From positions 1 through 64,000 of the forward strand of contig VTPC01003792.1 of assembly GCA_011009095.1 (NCBI GenBank): DNA of 64,000 nucleotides, read 5' to 3'. Numbering within the stretch: the first letter of the stretch is position 1; every line of letters starts with the position of its first letter. This stretch comes from Ignelater luminosus. Its lineage: Eukaryota; Arthropoda; Insecta; Coleoptera; Elateridae. The notes beneath the pieces are model-generated. The model was not told the DNA's origin and searched no databases. It saw only the letters and a list, made by a program, of their open reading frames with translations. The position numbers were made by a program, and so were the translations under genes. Shown here one piece after another: positions 27,201-38,269 of this stretch.

Positions 27201-30200
27201 ACAAATATTATTTTATTTATTTGACTAAGTATAACCTCAAAAAAAATAAAAACTAATGTAATTTTAATTTTAGAAAGAGTAAATTTTGGTTTTATAAATA
27301 CTCTTACTGTAACCAACATAACAAATCAAACAAAACATTAACTAATAAATAATATACTATGTAGTCCTTAAAGATAAATAAAACAAAAGAAATAAAAGCT
27401 AATTCTAACTTCAAATTGCAACAATAAACCTAAAAGCAGTAAATTCTTGTTTTAAACCAAAAAAAAAAACTATCAAACTCAAAAGATACAAATGTTAATT
27501 TACAATCTTAATAAAATATTTATTTTAACTGTTAGTTAGGAAAAGAGCATACCCCGTCAATGTCATTCTCTTCATATGAGCTATCTTCGGACTCGTCAAA
27601 CGCATTTTCATCAGACTCACCAATGTTTATTGTGGACACCAACCTGTCAAATGCATTATCTAAAAGATGCTCTTTCTCTATATATTCGTTTTCGGTTTTC
27701 TCAACGTGTTCACATATCTTGGACCATTCTGCAACTTCAACGGCTTCAAATTTTTCTCTTGCAAGATTTGCAACATTATTTCGTTTAAAAGTTACATTTC
27801 TTGATGCCACCCAATTTTTTTACCAGAGCCCAAATCTTTTCAATGGGGTTGAACTCCGGATGGTGAGGAAGTAGTCTTGAATGTTGAATATTGATAACAA
27901 AATTAATTTCGATACCGAGAACTTATTTAAATTTTCAGTTAGTATGTCCAAGGATGTCCATATTATTCTACTAAATGATCAATCTTATATGTAATGTTTT
28001 TACTTTTATTTTGCTTAATAATCTCATATAATTCAGGTTTCGTTAGAGATAGATCATGTTCAATATTTTTCTCTTGTAGCCGCCTAATTATTTCTTCTTT
28101 CCACGTAGAACTTACTGGCATTTGTAATCATTTCACATTGTGGTATGAAGCATTATCTACTACCAGTATGCTCCAAGGAGAAAGGTTTGGTAGCACTTGA
28201 GTTTCCAACCATTTAGAAAAGTTTTCATAATTCATATCATGGTGGTAGTCTCCTGACTTAGATCCCGAAGGAAAAATCAGTAACATGTTGGGAATTTATC
28301 CAGATTTTCCACCAGTGTGTACTATAATAAGTCGTTTTTCTTTACCTATAGGTTTTTGTAACTCTTTCAGTGTCTTATCAGCCCAGCCTTTTTCTTGCAT
28401 ATGACTACTATAAATATACGTCTAATTAATGTACACTATATTTCTTCCTTCTTTTTTATATCTAATTAGATCTTTAAGATACTCTATTCTTTTCTTTCAG
28501 ATCTCATGCAATTTCATGAGTACTTTTCGCGTGTCTTCTGTTTTTTTCCAACGAAAACCAAGTTTTAATAACACTTTGTGCAATGTGTTTTTATTTCCGC
28601 TAAACGATAGCTCGCTGTCTTTCATTTTCTGCAGTATGGCATTTAATGTCGGTCGTTGTTTCTCGGTTATATAAAAGTCATTATTTTTATGGCTTCTTCT
28701 TCACCTTTTGGAAGAGAGCTTTTTGGGCTAGCTTTTGGCCTGTTTTTATGAGGTGTGGAAAATCCGCTAGATGTTCCAGAAGCTACATTTTCGTTTTCTT
28801 TGGAAATTCTTCTGTAAGATCCTTTCTGAGATATCTAAACAATTATTTTGTGGAATCAAAAATATCAAGATATTTTAAGTGAGCCATTTACCTGTATATA
28901 CAGGTAACTTGACAAAAATTTATTTCATGACTTACCTGTTGTTCTAATTAGTCTTTCTTTAAAGTTCGCTAAAGGAATTAAGGGACTGCCTAATGTAGCT
29001 TCTTCCTTCATAAACTCTAACACATGTGCAATTATTTCACGCGCTTGTGAATATATAATTTTAATTTGCTTTCCATACGACATAGTGTAGATAAATAAAA
29101 ACAAGATAAATAGAAATACACCAACAAAAATGTAACAATAAACAATAACAACAAGGATGTAACAAACAAAACAAACAAAGGAATAAGAGAGTTCTTGAGC
29201 TTCCAATACTAAAATAAGGGAAGGAATGGGAAAAAATGCGCACACTCTGTATTTCATTGAAGTTTAAACAAATGTTACATGTCTTTTTAAGAATTATTTA
29301 GAAGGGTATGTAGTAAAAGTCAGGTACAAGCTATAAAATATATGACTTTTGTAGAAAAATTATAAGTTGAGGAAATAAAGCAGAAAAAAGGCCAAAGTAA
29401 GAAAAAAAAAATCGCCAAGATGGATTTTGATGCTGTTTGCGGCAATCGATTCTGTGAGCTGTCTAGAAAAAATGCTCCCTTTTAGTTTTTTGACGTTTTT
29501 TGTTATTGCATTTTTACAGAGGAAAACGACTTCAAAAAAATGGTAAGCCTTCTAGATTTCACGTACTCGTATCCAACTTTTGTTTTTCTTATTGGGGCCA
29601 TATTGGATTTTTACATTTTTAAAATCATGATAAAAAGAGCAAATATCTACCAATGAATTCGTCTTGAAAATCCCTACCCAAATATGCGGTTATATACAGG
29701 GTGTTCCATTTAAAAAATTCAATATGGCGGCCGTACGAAAAAACAATTGAAAATTTGTTTTTAATTGCCTTCGAAAAACGTGGCAAAAAATACCTACTTT
29801 AAGCTCTCCAAATTTCATTTGTCTAGTACTTACCGTTTTTGCAGGGGCAGCGTGTTTCCATACTTTTTAGCGACCCTGTATATATAATTTAATGAATAAA
29901 CGAAAATTAGCGACCGACTACAAATTTATTTCAAAATTCATCTTCCAATTCTTACTTTTCTTCATTTTCTAATAATTTATTGAAATTTTCCACATTCAAG
30001 TGATATTTTGAATAGTTTAGACTTCAGATTCGTGATGAGCACCCAAAAAATCACATAGTTATACGAAAGCTTCCTATTTCGTTTTTTACGAATCCAAATT
30101 TTCCAAATTTCCAAATTCAAGTGACATTTTTTGATAATTTGAACTTGAAATTTGTGATTACCGCCCAAAAGAACACATAAAATGACACATTACTCAAATA

Positions 30201-33200
30201 GTTATTCAATAGCTTGCTATTTAGTTTGAACAAGTCCAAATTTTCTGAATTTCCCAATGATCATGACACTTTTAGATGATTTGGACTTCAAATTCGTAAT
30301 CAGCGACCCCAAAAAATCCTGAGTGAGAAAATCTGGCCCATTTTGGCTCATTTTGTCGATTTTTTTCAAAGTGAATTATAGCTCCTGAAAGTGCATCCAA
30401 AAAGATGCATTTTCCTCTGTAAAAATGCAATAACAAAAAACGTCAAAAAACTAAAAGGGAGCATTTTTTCTAGACAGCTCACAGAATCGATTGCCACAAA
30501 CAGCATCAAAATCCATCTTGGCGATTTTTTTTTCTTACTTTGGCCTTTTTTCTACTTTATTTCCTCGACTAATAATTTTTCTACAAAAGTCATATATTTT
30601 ATAGCTTGTACCTGACTTTTACTACATTCATGTCTTCTTTCATTCGACATATTGTAAATTTTTTAATGCCCAAAGCATATAATGTAATTTACCTAAAAGA
30701 CCTTTTCAAAATTATTTTAAAAACTCTTAACATTTGCAATTTTTATAAGTGGTCAGTTTATTTTCGTATTTCGGTATACATAGTAATAGTGTGCCTTGAT
30801 ATTGTTTTATTAAATGTCATTTTTTTAATGGGTAGAGTGTGGGCACACTTGTCAAAGAAGAGAGACAAAAATATACGTTAGCTCTCTACTCGCACAGCAA
30901 GTGTAAAGGATAAAATAAGAATTTACTGTTAAAATTTTTCTTCTTTCCCTTACACCCGCAGTGTGACCACACTCTCCCATTAGAAAAATGACATTTAATA
31001 AAACAATATCAAGGCACGCTACATAGTAATAAATCCGAACTAAAGAATGTTTGTGAAATTAATTTTAAGAAAATATTGAATTGTCTATTTTACTTTTACG
31101 GTTGAAAAGTTTGTTTTTTTAATAGAGTAGTAATTTAAATTTGTATTTCCAAAGGGTAAATGTACTATTAAACATATTGAAAAATGTTTTTAATGTGGAA
31201 AGACTGAAAGCTAATTTATTATCATTGCAAAGTTTTCATAAACCAAAGTGACTGAAAACTCATAACTACAGCAAGCATTTTAAAAACTGAATTTACAATA
31301 ATAATCTCCATCAAACAGTGTGTTTTAGGTAAAATATAAAGTACAAATTCAATTTAAAAAATCTCAAATATCACATCTATTTCCCAGCATCAATTTTGAA
31401 TTGGCGCTTGCATATGCCTGAACACTCCCTATACTGAAAAATAGACTTGTCCTGGTCGTAACTGCGTTCATTGCGCAGAATGACATATGTTATATATTCC
31501 TAATATAACCTTTACCTTTTACATTACTTTTCACATTAAATAATAGATGTCTTAATTTCAATATCTTATGCTATTTGACAGGCATATGAAAAACAAGAAA
31601 TTTTATAATTCAATTTTGACACCCACTATCTTGTAAATAGTAATGGTGCACTTTAGATTAGAATATGGCTAAGTTAGGTTAAATCATTTCTGTTTCAATG
31701 TTTGTCAGTTGTTTTCAAAAACACCATGTATAATAATTATAACAATAAATAATAATCATTTTTTAGTGTAAAACTATAAATGTGTTTTGTAATATTTAAA
31801 ATTTGGCAATGCTGGTTTTATTACTTATTAGTAAGGCTGGTTCTTCAGTACCTCATAACCAGGTAAGAGACAGTTTATTTGAATAAAATTTTTAATTTAG
31901 GGCAAACAATCATCTGCAAAACATTTAATGTTGTCACTGCAATTGCTTGTTGCTCACACATGGTCACTAAAATTATTGGAAACTGAAAAACCAGTCACTA
32001 GTTGTGTAAAAATCTAATTATTCAGGCATTATTCCAGTCCAGCAGGCAATTGTTTTGGTGAGTAAACAAAGTACATAACCTCACATGTTTATTGTTTTTC
32101 ATATGGTGTGTTGTTATAATTTGTTACCTTTAAGAAATTTATAATTTTAAAGTGCTCTAAATTATTTAAATTGTGTAAGAATTAAATATCTAATTTGTTG
32201 CACAGGTTTGTACAGTAAAAACATTTGTTTACCTTTTCCACCTGAGGCAAAAAAAATACAAATTTAATTAAAAAGTAAGAATAAACTCACCCATTCTTTG
32301 GTAACAATCCAGCAACCTCTAGCAATTGCTCTTAATAAATTAATAGTCCTCTTTGATTCACCAACAACTAAATGAGTAGTTTTAGGAGTTACTTCATCTT
32401 CAACAAGGAAATAACCCAGTTTCTTTACTATCTGTGTAAAATTTTCCACTTCTTCTCTATGCAAACGTGTACACACTATGGTAGGATTTCTTATTTTATG
32501 TACCAATCTTCTTCTTTTTCTTTGTGTAATTTCAACAAAATCCAGTGTGCTTCTGCGGGTTGTTGAGATTATTTTATTACTCACACTATCATTTAATTTT
32601 TTAGGTGAAAATAATCTTCTGTTTGTTGGTTTTTTAAATGGTTGCTCTTCTTTACTTTCATTATGCTTGTCTTTCTTTTTATTAACATATTCATCAATTA
32701 ACTCCTTCTGTTCATCTTTACTATTATCTAATTGTACCTTCTTAGAAACCTTTGAAGTTTCTTTATGTTTCTTCTTAGAGTTTTGTTTTTTCTTTGTTTT
32801 AGATTTGCTTTTTGTTTTATCATAAAGTTTTTTAACAGCTGGAGTAATTTTAATGGGAGTAAGAGGTATTACCACAGTCTTTTTTGTAATATCGTGAACT
32901 TTTGCAACAGCTACTTCAGTGGCTCTCGGTTGACTTTGTACTTCGACATTATTCAAGTTCCAGTTTCTAAAAGCTTCCTCATCATAAGATTGATTTAAAT
33001 TATAAAGTTTGCGAAATCTTCTAGGTTTTCTTTCACTTTTTGTTAAATTTTGATCAACTTTTTGCTTTTTATTAGGAATACAACTGTCATCTTTAGATTT
33101 CCTAAGGGAAAGGTTTTTTGATAAATTGTGTGAATTGTTGTTATCATTTTTTCTAGTAGAAGTATTTTCATTATCATCATGCAATTGCGATTCGGTTTCT

Positions 33201-35458
33201 TTTGATATTTCTGGACATTCTTCTACTACATTATCAGGCAATGGTATAGTGGAGTTTACTTCATCAACTATTTCAGATGCATGCTCTGATGAAATTCTTA
33301 AAGAAAACCTTTCATCATCAGTGAGACCTTGTGATTTTGAATTTCTAGTACTAGTTCGTCTCTTTTTATTTGTATCACTGAATGAATTTAAACTCGTTTT
33401 ACTAGAAGATCGTTTTTTCTTACTATCTGCAGAAGTTCTTGAATTCTCACTTGAAATTCTCAAAGAAAAATCGTTTTCACTATTTACAGAATTTTTTCCC
33501 CCATTAGATGTTTTATTTTTTTCCACAGGATCATTTGAAACATCAGAAGAGATTCTAAGAGAAAACCTATCCTCTGTAAACTGAGAACTTCTTTTTTGAC
33601 TTCCATCACTTATTTGTAATCTATTTGAAGATCTCGTACTGCGCCTACCTGTGCTTCCACTTGAAGAATTTCTTTTATTGGAACAAGTTATAGAATCATT
33701 TCCAATTTCTTTCAATTCAGTCAAATAGTTTCTACGTGTTGAACGTCTTGGTACTGACGACTCTAAACTGGAATCTTTCTGTTTGTTTTGGTTTTCATTG
33801 GAAATACGTAAGCTAGGTGTGCTTTCATTTGAGAAAGTCTTGCTTAAATTAACATAAGACTTTCTGTGCAATTTATCATCACCAGATAATCCATCATGTA
33901 TTGTTATTCTGATTGTTTCTTCTACTAAATTAGAATTAGGTTTTAAAGGTGTCTTCAAATTATCTTTATTGGCAGCTTTCAAACGTTCTTTTTGATTTGA
34001 ATTTGGATAATTCTCTTTATTACTCACATAATCCAAATTTGCTGTCAATTCCATATCAACTGCACTCATAACAGTTTCATAACAATTTGATTTTCTAGAT
34101 TTCTTCGAAAGGAGTGATACTGATCGACTTGATGATGTATTTGCAGAAGTATTAGCACTTTGACCTTTCTTATCACTTTCATCAACCACTTTATTTTGAC
34201 AATCTTCAAGCATATTTAATGACATATCTAATTGTGATAGATCTGAACTTTTTCTTACTGAATGTCCATCAATCATTCCACAATCAGAATCAGTATCCGA
34301 TGTTAAATATGACCTAAGAGAACCTGAGATGCTATTATCATCTTCATTTGAAGTTGTAGCAATTCTTCTGTAAGGTAGTGTTCCACTTTCACAAGAAATA
34401 ATCGACTCGGCTTCCCATGCTTGACTACTCGGTATAATTTCTGTTAATCTTCTATTGGAGGATATATTTGTATCTGCAGTGTTAGGCATATCTGCTAGAT
34501 CACTTTCTATTAGAGGTTCTAATTCAGAAGGTAAAGCTGTTTTACGACTCTTTGTTTTATCATTTTGCGATGAAATAGCTAAGCTACGACGGTATTCTTC
34601 GTTAATTACACTTTCATAATCCTACAAATAGATTTATGCAATTTTAAAAATAATAAACTTAAAAATTTGATTACCTGACATATTTGAGAAATATTATCAT
34701 ACTCCGCACCTAAAGCAGGGTAATTCTTCTCAGGTACTCGAACATTACTTTTTCTTACAGCTTCTAACCAAAGAACTGACACAACATGCATCTTCAATAA
34801 TTTTGCTGTCTTAAATGTATTATATGAACCATCCTGCACAGTAAAACTAAAATAAAATCGAATATATTGTAGGTACAACATTTTACTGTACCTTGAATAT
34901 AACATGAGTAATTTCTGGGCCAAATTGATCTTTAACTGTTGCTCCCATAGCTTGCATTAGTGTTTTGGCTCCAGCAGAGCAATCCTTTCCCTGACTGTTT
35001 ATTTCTATGTAGGCTACTATGCCAGTCAATAATTTTTCAAATGGTTTTTTTTGTGAAGATACAAAAGAATGTGAACTTATAGTACTAGAATTGTCTGTAT
35101 TACTTAGATTGTCTCGCTCTAGTGCTCTACGCCTTAACAAAGCTGTAGGACTTTCACAATGTAGCATTCGCTGTAATTTTTTTATGCGTTTATTCTTAGC
35201 AAGATTCTTTCTCGTCTCCTGTTTCTTATACTCTTCAATCTTGTCTCGATCCTCATGTAATAATTTCTTAACTAAAGCTTTCTTTTTTGGATCACTCATA
35301 ACCATTTCAAATAATATATTCATTGGACTTTTATCACTACCTTCAGAACCTAAGGAAGAGGTAGAACGTCGAGATTTTTGGTTTGCATTTTTTCTTTCAC
35401 TAAGAGATAGTGGGGTCGAAGCAAAATGTGCAATTGATTTACGAGTTTGTACTTTCAT
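21277..35458 (-). CDS. MCPH1: Microcephalin (MCPH1), three BRCT domains
   Basis: Minus-strand exons: 35458-34892, 34833-34675, 34621-32291, 21704-21627, 21570-21277; all phase 0 with GT-AG introns, 1142 residues. BRCT1 (about 143-240) has LLTGIVAYIEI, GPEITHVIFK and VVSVLWLEAVRKS. BRCT2 (about 955-1045) has TTHLVV, RTINLLRAIARGCWIVTKEW and the next exon's LFRSLEASKWLAEDDFEL. BRCT3 (about 1055-1142) has FVNCGPIYVG and VTEKWVLDSIT. The order and the RTINxLxxIARGCW and EKWVLDSIT signatures are those of microcephalin, which restrains condensin II and acts in the DNA-damage response in the nucleus. A 142-residue N-terminal extension precedes BRCT1, and the ~700-residue middle is Ser/Lys/Asn-rich and disordered with a repeated SLRIS motif. 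Intron 3 (21705-32290) is full of transposon remnants. Confidence 0.93.
24358..24744. mobile_element. Decayed MITE with CAGGGCGTCC-type ends
   Basis: The left end CAGGGCGTCCTAAAACC follows a TA at 24356-24357. The right end, read inverted, is CAGAGTGTTCCGAAATC, preceded by CA where TA is expected. The ends differ mainly by transitions, as expected from decay of an inverted repeat. No coding sequence is seen. It lies in MCPH1 intron 3. Confidence 0.5.
24950..26040 (+). mobile_element. IS630-Tc1-mariner element remnant
   Basis: A transposase of the Tc1/mariner superfamily can be followed with frameshifts and stops from about 25100 to 25780. Recognisable pieces are the helix-turn-helix region (DVAKKVSTSQPNVQKIK), the first catalytic-Asp region (VVIDYKTYVEADFRYLP, where the usual DDETYV has become DYKTYV), and the C-terminal NYPEL block just before the expected third acidic residue. 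The 3' side ends in GTTGGGTCATCCTGTA, a typical terminal sequence with TA at 26039-26040. The copy is inactive. It lies in MCPH1 intron 3, antisense to that gene. The left end is not defined. Confidence 0.7.
26173..26211. repeat. 39-bp sequence duplicated at 27878-27915
   Basis: The sequence from TTGAATGTTGAATATTGATA through to TTTCGATAC occurs here and, essentially unchanged and in the same orientation, at about 27878-27915. Downstream of both copies GAGAACTTAT recurs, but the second copy lacks about 27 bp between the blocks. The second copy sits inside a transposase remnant, so it is an insertion. Confidence 0.75.
27548..29083 (-). pseudogene. DDE transposase remnant (IS630/Tc1-like, DDE_3 type)
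   Basis: Read on the minus strand, the start (29083) gives MSYGKQIKIIYSQAREIIA and PLIPLANFKERL. A candidate donor (ACAG|GTAAGT at 28936/28935) and an acceptor near 28840 suggest one intron. Further on come LSFSGNKNTLHKVLLKLGF, an IVYIN-stop block where the first catalytic Asp should be, LLIFPSGSKSGDYHHDMNY, LVVDNASYH (second Asp kept), HHPEFNPIEKIWALVK (third acidic residue), and the C-terminal EWSKICEHVEKTENEY with an acidic tail. This order is that of a widespread insect transposase family. It has stops, frameshifts and an ~80-bp insertion just before the HHPEFNPIE block. It is non-functional and lies in MCPH1 intron 3. Confidence 0.75.
29308..30627. mobile_element. Long-terminal-inverted-repeat (foldback-like) element
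   Basis: The left arm 29308-29526 and right arm 30410-30627 are inverted copies of about 218 bp with only a few mismatches. Outer ends are ATGTAGTAAAAGTCAGG and its complement; inner ends are TTTTTACAGAGGAAAA and its complement. The 883-bp interior has no coding sequence. It holds three imperfect ~120-140-bp repeats (around 29986, 30107 and 30250) and a nested MITE. No clear target-site duplication was found. It lies in MCPH1 intron 3. Confidence 0.85.
29695..29880. mobile_element. Nested MITE with TACAGGGT ends
   Basis: The left end TACAGGGTGTTCC and the right end, inverted, TACAGGGTCGCT share the first eight bases. The TA at each edge is consistent with a TA target duplication. It is 186 bp, non-coding and sits inside the long-inverted-repeat element. 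Confidence 0.5.
30788..31020. mobile_element. Mutator-like MITE with 10-bp target duplication
   Basis: Inverted arms of about 60 bp start AGTGTGCCTTGATATTG on the left and AGCGTGCCTTGATATTG on the right when inverted. They run to GAGTGTGGGCACA and GAGTGTGGTCACA, with three mismatches and one gap. The element is flanked by a perfect direct repeat ACATAGTAAT at 30778-30787 and 31021-31030. Long inverted repeats with a 9-10-bp duplication point to the Mutator (MULE) superfamily. The ~110-bp centre is non-coding. It lies in MCPH1 intron 3. Confidence 0.8.
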
Positions 35459-36957
35459 TTTGTATCAATAAAACACATTTAAACAAATTAAAGAAATATC
35501 TAAAAACCAAAACTTAACCAGACTTAACCTAAACACAATTTAAACAACAAAAAAAGATAGCCGTTTGATGTCAAGCGCAAACACCAGTGTTGCCAGATCG
35601 CAGCTGCGCTATTCCGCGAAAGTAATTATTCAAATAACCTAGAAACCGTCAAAATCTTCTAAATCCAAAAATTGTGCATTAAAAATAATTTAAGAAAATA
35701 ATCCATAAACTACCAAAAGCTGTTTTTAAAGAGTTTTACATATACTGATTTATTTTACCAAAAATGGTGCGATTATCTACATTTCCCAACTAATATTAAA
35801 GTTGTTTACAGATTATTTTTATTTATGTCTTTAAATATAAAAGCATTTTCATCTAATAAAATTTATGTTCCAAACGATATTGCATTTAAGCACAATTTGA
35901 TATCTACGATTTATGATTCAACGAACTGACCTTGAATGTGCACTAATTTTTATAGAAAATATAACTATAAAGATAAAGGATTAATTAAAAAGATGAGCTA
36001 ATTTCCGAAAAAATAAAATTTGGAAATTTTTCAAAAAAAAACTAATAAGTGGCGAAAGTTATCTGTATCGTTTAAAATGGGTTATCTATCTTCTTCTTTC
36101 ACTATAATAAACAGGAAGTCGTAAATAACTCTTTTGTAGGTTTTGCAGGGCAAAGTTTACCTTGAAGATACAATTCAGTTAATCTTTCTGGTAAAAGATT
36201 AGCAAAAATGTAATTTATTGCACTTTCGGCCCTGTATAAAGTGTTAAAAAATATTATACTAGAAGGGAATATAATATAAAAACAAAAATCCTCAACTTCT
36301 GAAATGCCGCCGTTCACATCATTTGGTTAGATTTTGTATAATATATGAGCATGAAAAGTTAGAATCCACTAGTTTGCTGGCTCATAATTTTTTAAAAAGC
36401 TAGATTTTTCGCCAAGCGGTAAACAATGAATTTTCACCGCTAAATCACTTTTAAATAATCCAGACTTGACGGACAAATCGCTTACTTGGCAACACTGGCA
36501 AACACAGAGCGCAAAAAGTATCGGCATTACCAACTGCGAATTCAAACTATATTGATAAAGAAAAGATTCTTTTCTGATACTGAGGTTTTTAGTTAATCTT
36601 GTTTATGTATAAATACGTATTGTATTCAAAACCAAACTTTTTTTTCATTTTATTTTATTTCTGGAGAAATATAAAAAACTGTTAAAAATTATTCTGGTGA
36701 TCTTCATTCTTTAATATTGACACTCAATGTATAAAGTTTAGAACTAGAATTCCCTGGATTTTAAATTTGTCAAATGTTTGTCAATTTAAAGGTTACGTTA
36801 CATTTCTTGAGGTTAAAATTTTATTCCTTGTTAATTTATAATTTATTTAATGAATACGTAAGTAATTTCTGATTCTTTTGTACATTTATATTCATTGTTA
36901 CTATACAATTTTTATCTGTTGTAGAAAATCAGTGTAAGTTAATAAAATCTGAACAGA
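35459..36957. promoter_or_regulatory. Divergent promoter region MCPH1 / DHPS-1
   Basis: 1499 bp separate the two start codons, and no gene is seen between them. An 11-base motif, CAGTGTTGCCA, occurs at 35585-35595, 127 bp from the MCPH1 start. Its complement TGGCAACACTG lies at 36487-36497, about 460 bp from the DHPS-1 start. The copies are thus in opposite orientations, one near each gene. No TATA box is obvious, as is common for housekeeping genes. Confidence 0.5.
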
Positions 36958-38215
36958 ATGAATCTAAACATAAATGGACAGGTTCCTCTTTGTGCCGAGG
37001 AAGCAGTTCTTGCAAAAACAACAAATGTTTCGTTTTTAACAGAATCAGTAAGTGGTTACGATTGGAATCAAGGCGTAGATTATGATAAATTATTAAAAAC
37101 ATATAAAAATAGTGGCTTTCAAGCAACTAATTTTGGATTAGCCGTGCAAGAATTAAATAAAATGATTGAAAGTCGTAAGATGCCATTATCAGAGACAAAG
37201 TATGAAGATAATGAAGATCCTTTTATAAGTCTCAAACATAATTGTACTATATTTTTGGGGTATACATCAAATATTGTATCGAGTGGCCTTCGGGAAGCCA
37301 TAAGATTTCTTGTACAACATAAAAAGGTTTGTCAAGATTTTTATAATAGATTATTAAATTAATAACTAAAATACTTATTGCATTAGATAGATTGTATTGT
37401 TACTACGGCAGGCGGTATTGAAGAAGATTTCATAAAATGTTTTGCCCCAACTTATATTGGAGATTTTCATTTAGATGGTAAAACTCTTCGAGAACAAGCT
37501 ATTAACAGAATAGGCAATTTGTTGGTTCCAAATGACAATTATTGTAAATTTGAAGACTGGGTTATGCCTATATTAGATGAAATGGTGGCAGAACAAAAAG
37601 AAAAAGGAACTGTTTGGACTCCTAGCAAAATAATAACAAGATTAGGGGAGAAAATTAACAATGAGGAAAGTATCTATTATTGGGCTGCTAAAAATCAGAT
37701 TCCAGTATTTAGCCCTGCTTTAACTGATGGCAGTTTAGGTGATATGATGTTTTTCCATTCCTTTAGAAATCCAGGACTTGTAGTGGATATTTTATCAGGT
37801 AATAAAAACCAATTATTTAATATCTATACTGTAATTCTTGAAATAATTTTTTTTGTAGATTTGAAAAGACTAAATATGATTGCTGTAAAAGCAATTAATA
37901 CTGGAATGCTTATTGTTGGAGGTGGTTTAGTAAAACACCACATATGTAATGCAAATTTAATGGTGAGTAATTTCAATGCTGTTGTACTATTATTATTATT
38001 ATTATTACACACTCTAGCGCAATGGTGCTGACTATGCAGTTTTTCTAAATACGTCTTCTGAATTTGATGGTAGTGATGGAGGTGCAAGGCCTGATGAAGC
38101 AAAATCTTGGGGTAAAATTAAAAAGGAGGCAACTCCTGTAAAGATATATGCAGAAGCTAGTTTAATACTTCCATTATTAATAGGTGAAACATTTGCTAGA
38201 CATCATTTTAAGTAG
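36958..38215 (+). CDS. DHPS: Deoxyhypusine synthase, copy 1
   Basis: This cytosolic enzyme transfers the aminobutyl group of spermidine, with NAD, to one lysine of eIF5A, the first step of hypusine formation. Exons: 36958-37326, 37387-37798, 37859-37962, 38018-38215; phases fit, 360 residues (human enzyme 369). Family blocks in order: [50 protein letters not shown] (NAD-binding), [73 protein letters not shown] and RNGADYAV, then [19 protein letters not shown]. By alignment, catalytic His288 and Lys329 of the human enzyme are His287 and Lys328 here. Human Ser317 is Gly. A short ATT microsatellite lies in intron 3. An AATAAA at 38264-38269 follows the stop. Probably the conserved housekeeping copy. 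Confidence 0.96.
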
Positions 38216-38263
38216 TGATAATAGTAGATTTGTAATCTGCATCATTAATAATTTTATTTATTA

Positions 38264-38269
38264 AATAAA
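38264..38269 (+). terminator. Polyadenylation signal of DHPS copy 1
   Basis: AATAAA lies 49 nt past the TAG stop codon of the upstream deoxyhypusine synthase gene. Confidence 0.6.

Noticed and set aside
28887-28902. Perfect palindrome ACCTGTATATACAGGT
   Set aside because: It is only 16 bp, inside a candidate intron of a dead transposase; no further evidence of function.
32372-35471. Plus-strand frames opposite MCPH1 exons (up to 152 codons)
   Set aside because: They are shadows of the lysine/serine-rich minus-strand exon and consist of low-complexity Phe/Leu/Ser text.
37319-37390. Alternative acceptor at GATAG|ATTGTATT for DHPS-1 exon 2
   Set aside because: It loses the hydrophobic-Asp pair before CIVTTAGG. 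The acceptor ending at 37386 restores [10 protein letters not shown], matching copy 2 ([10 protein letters not shown]).
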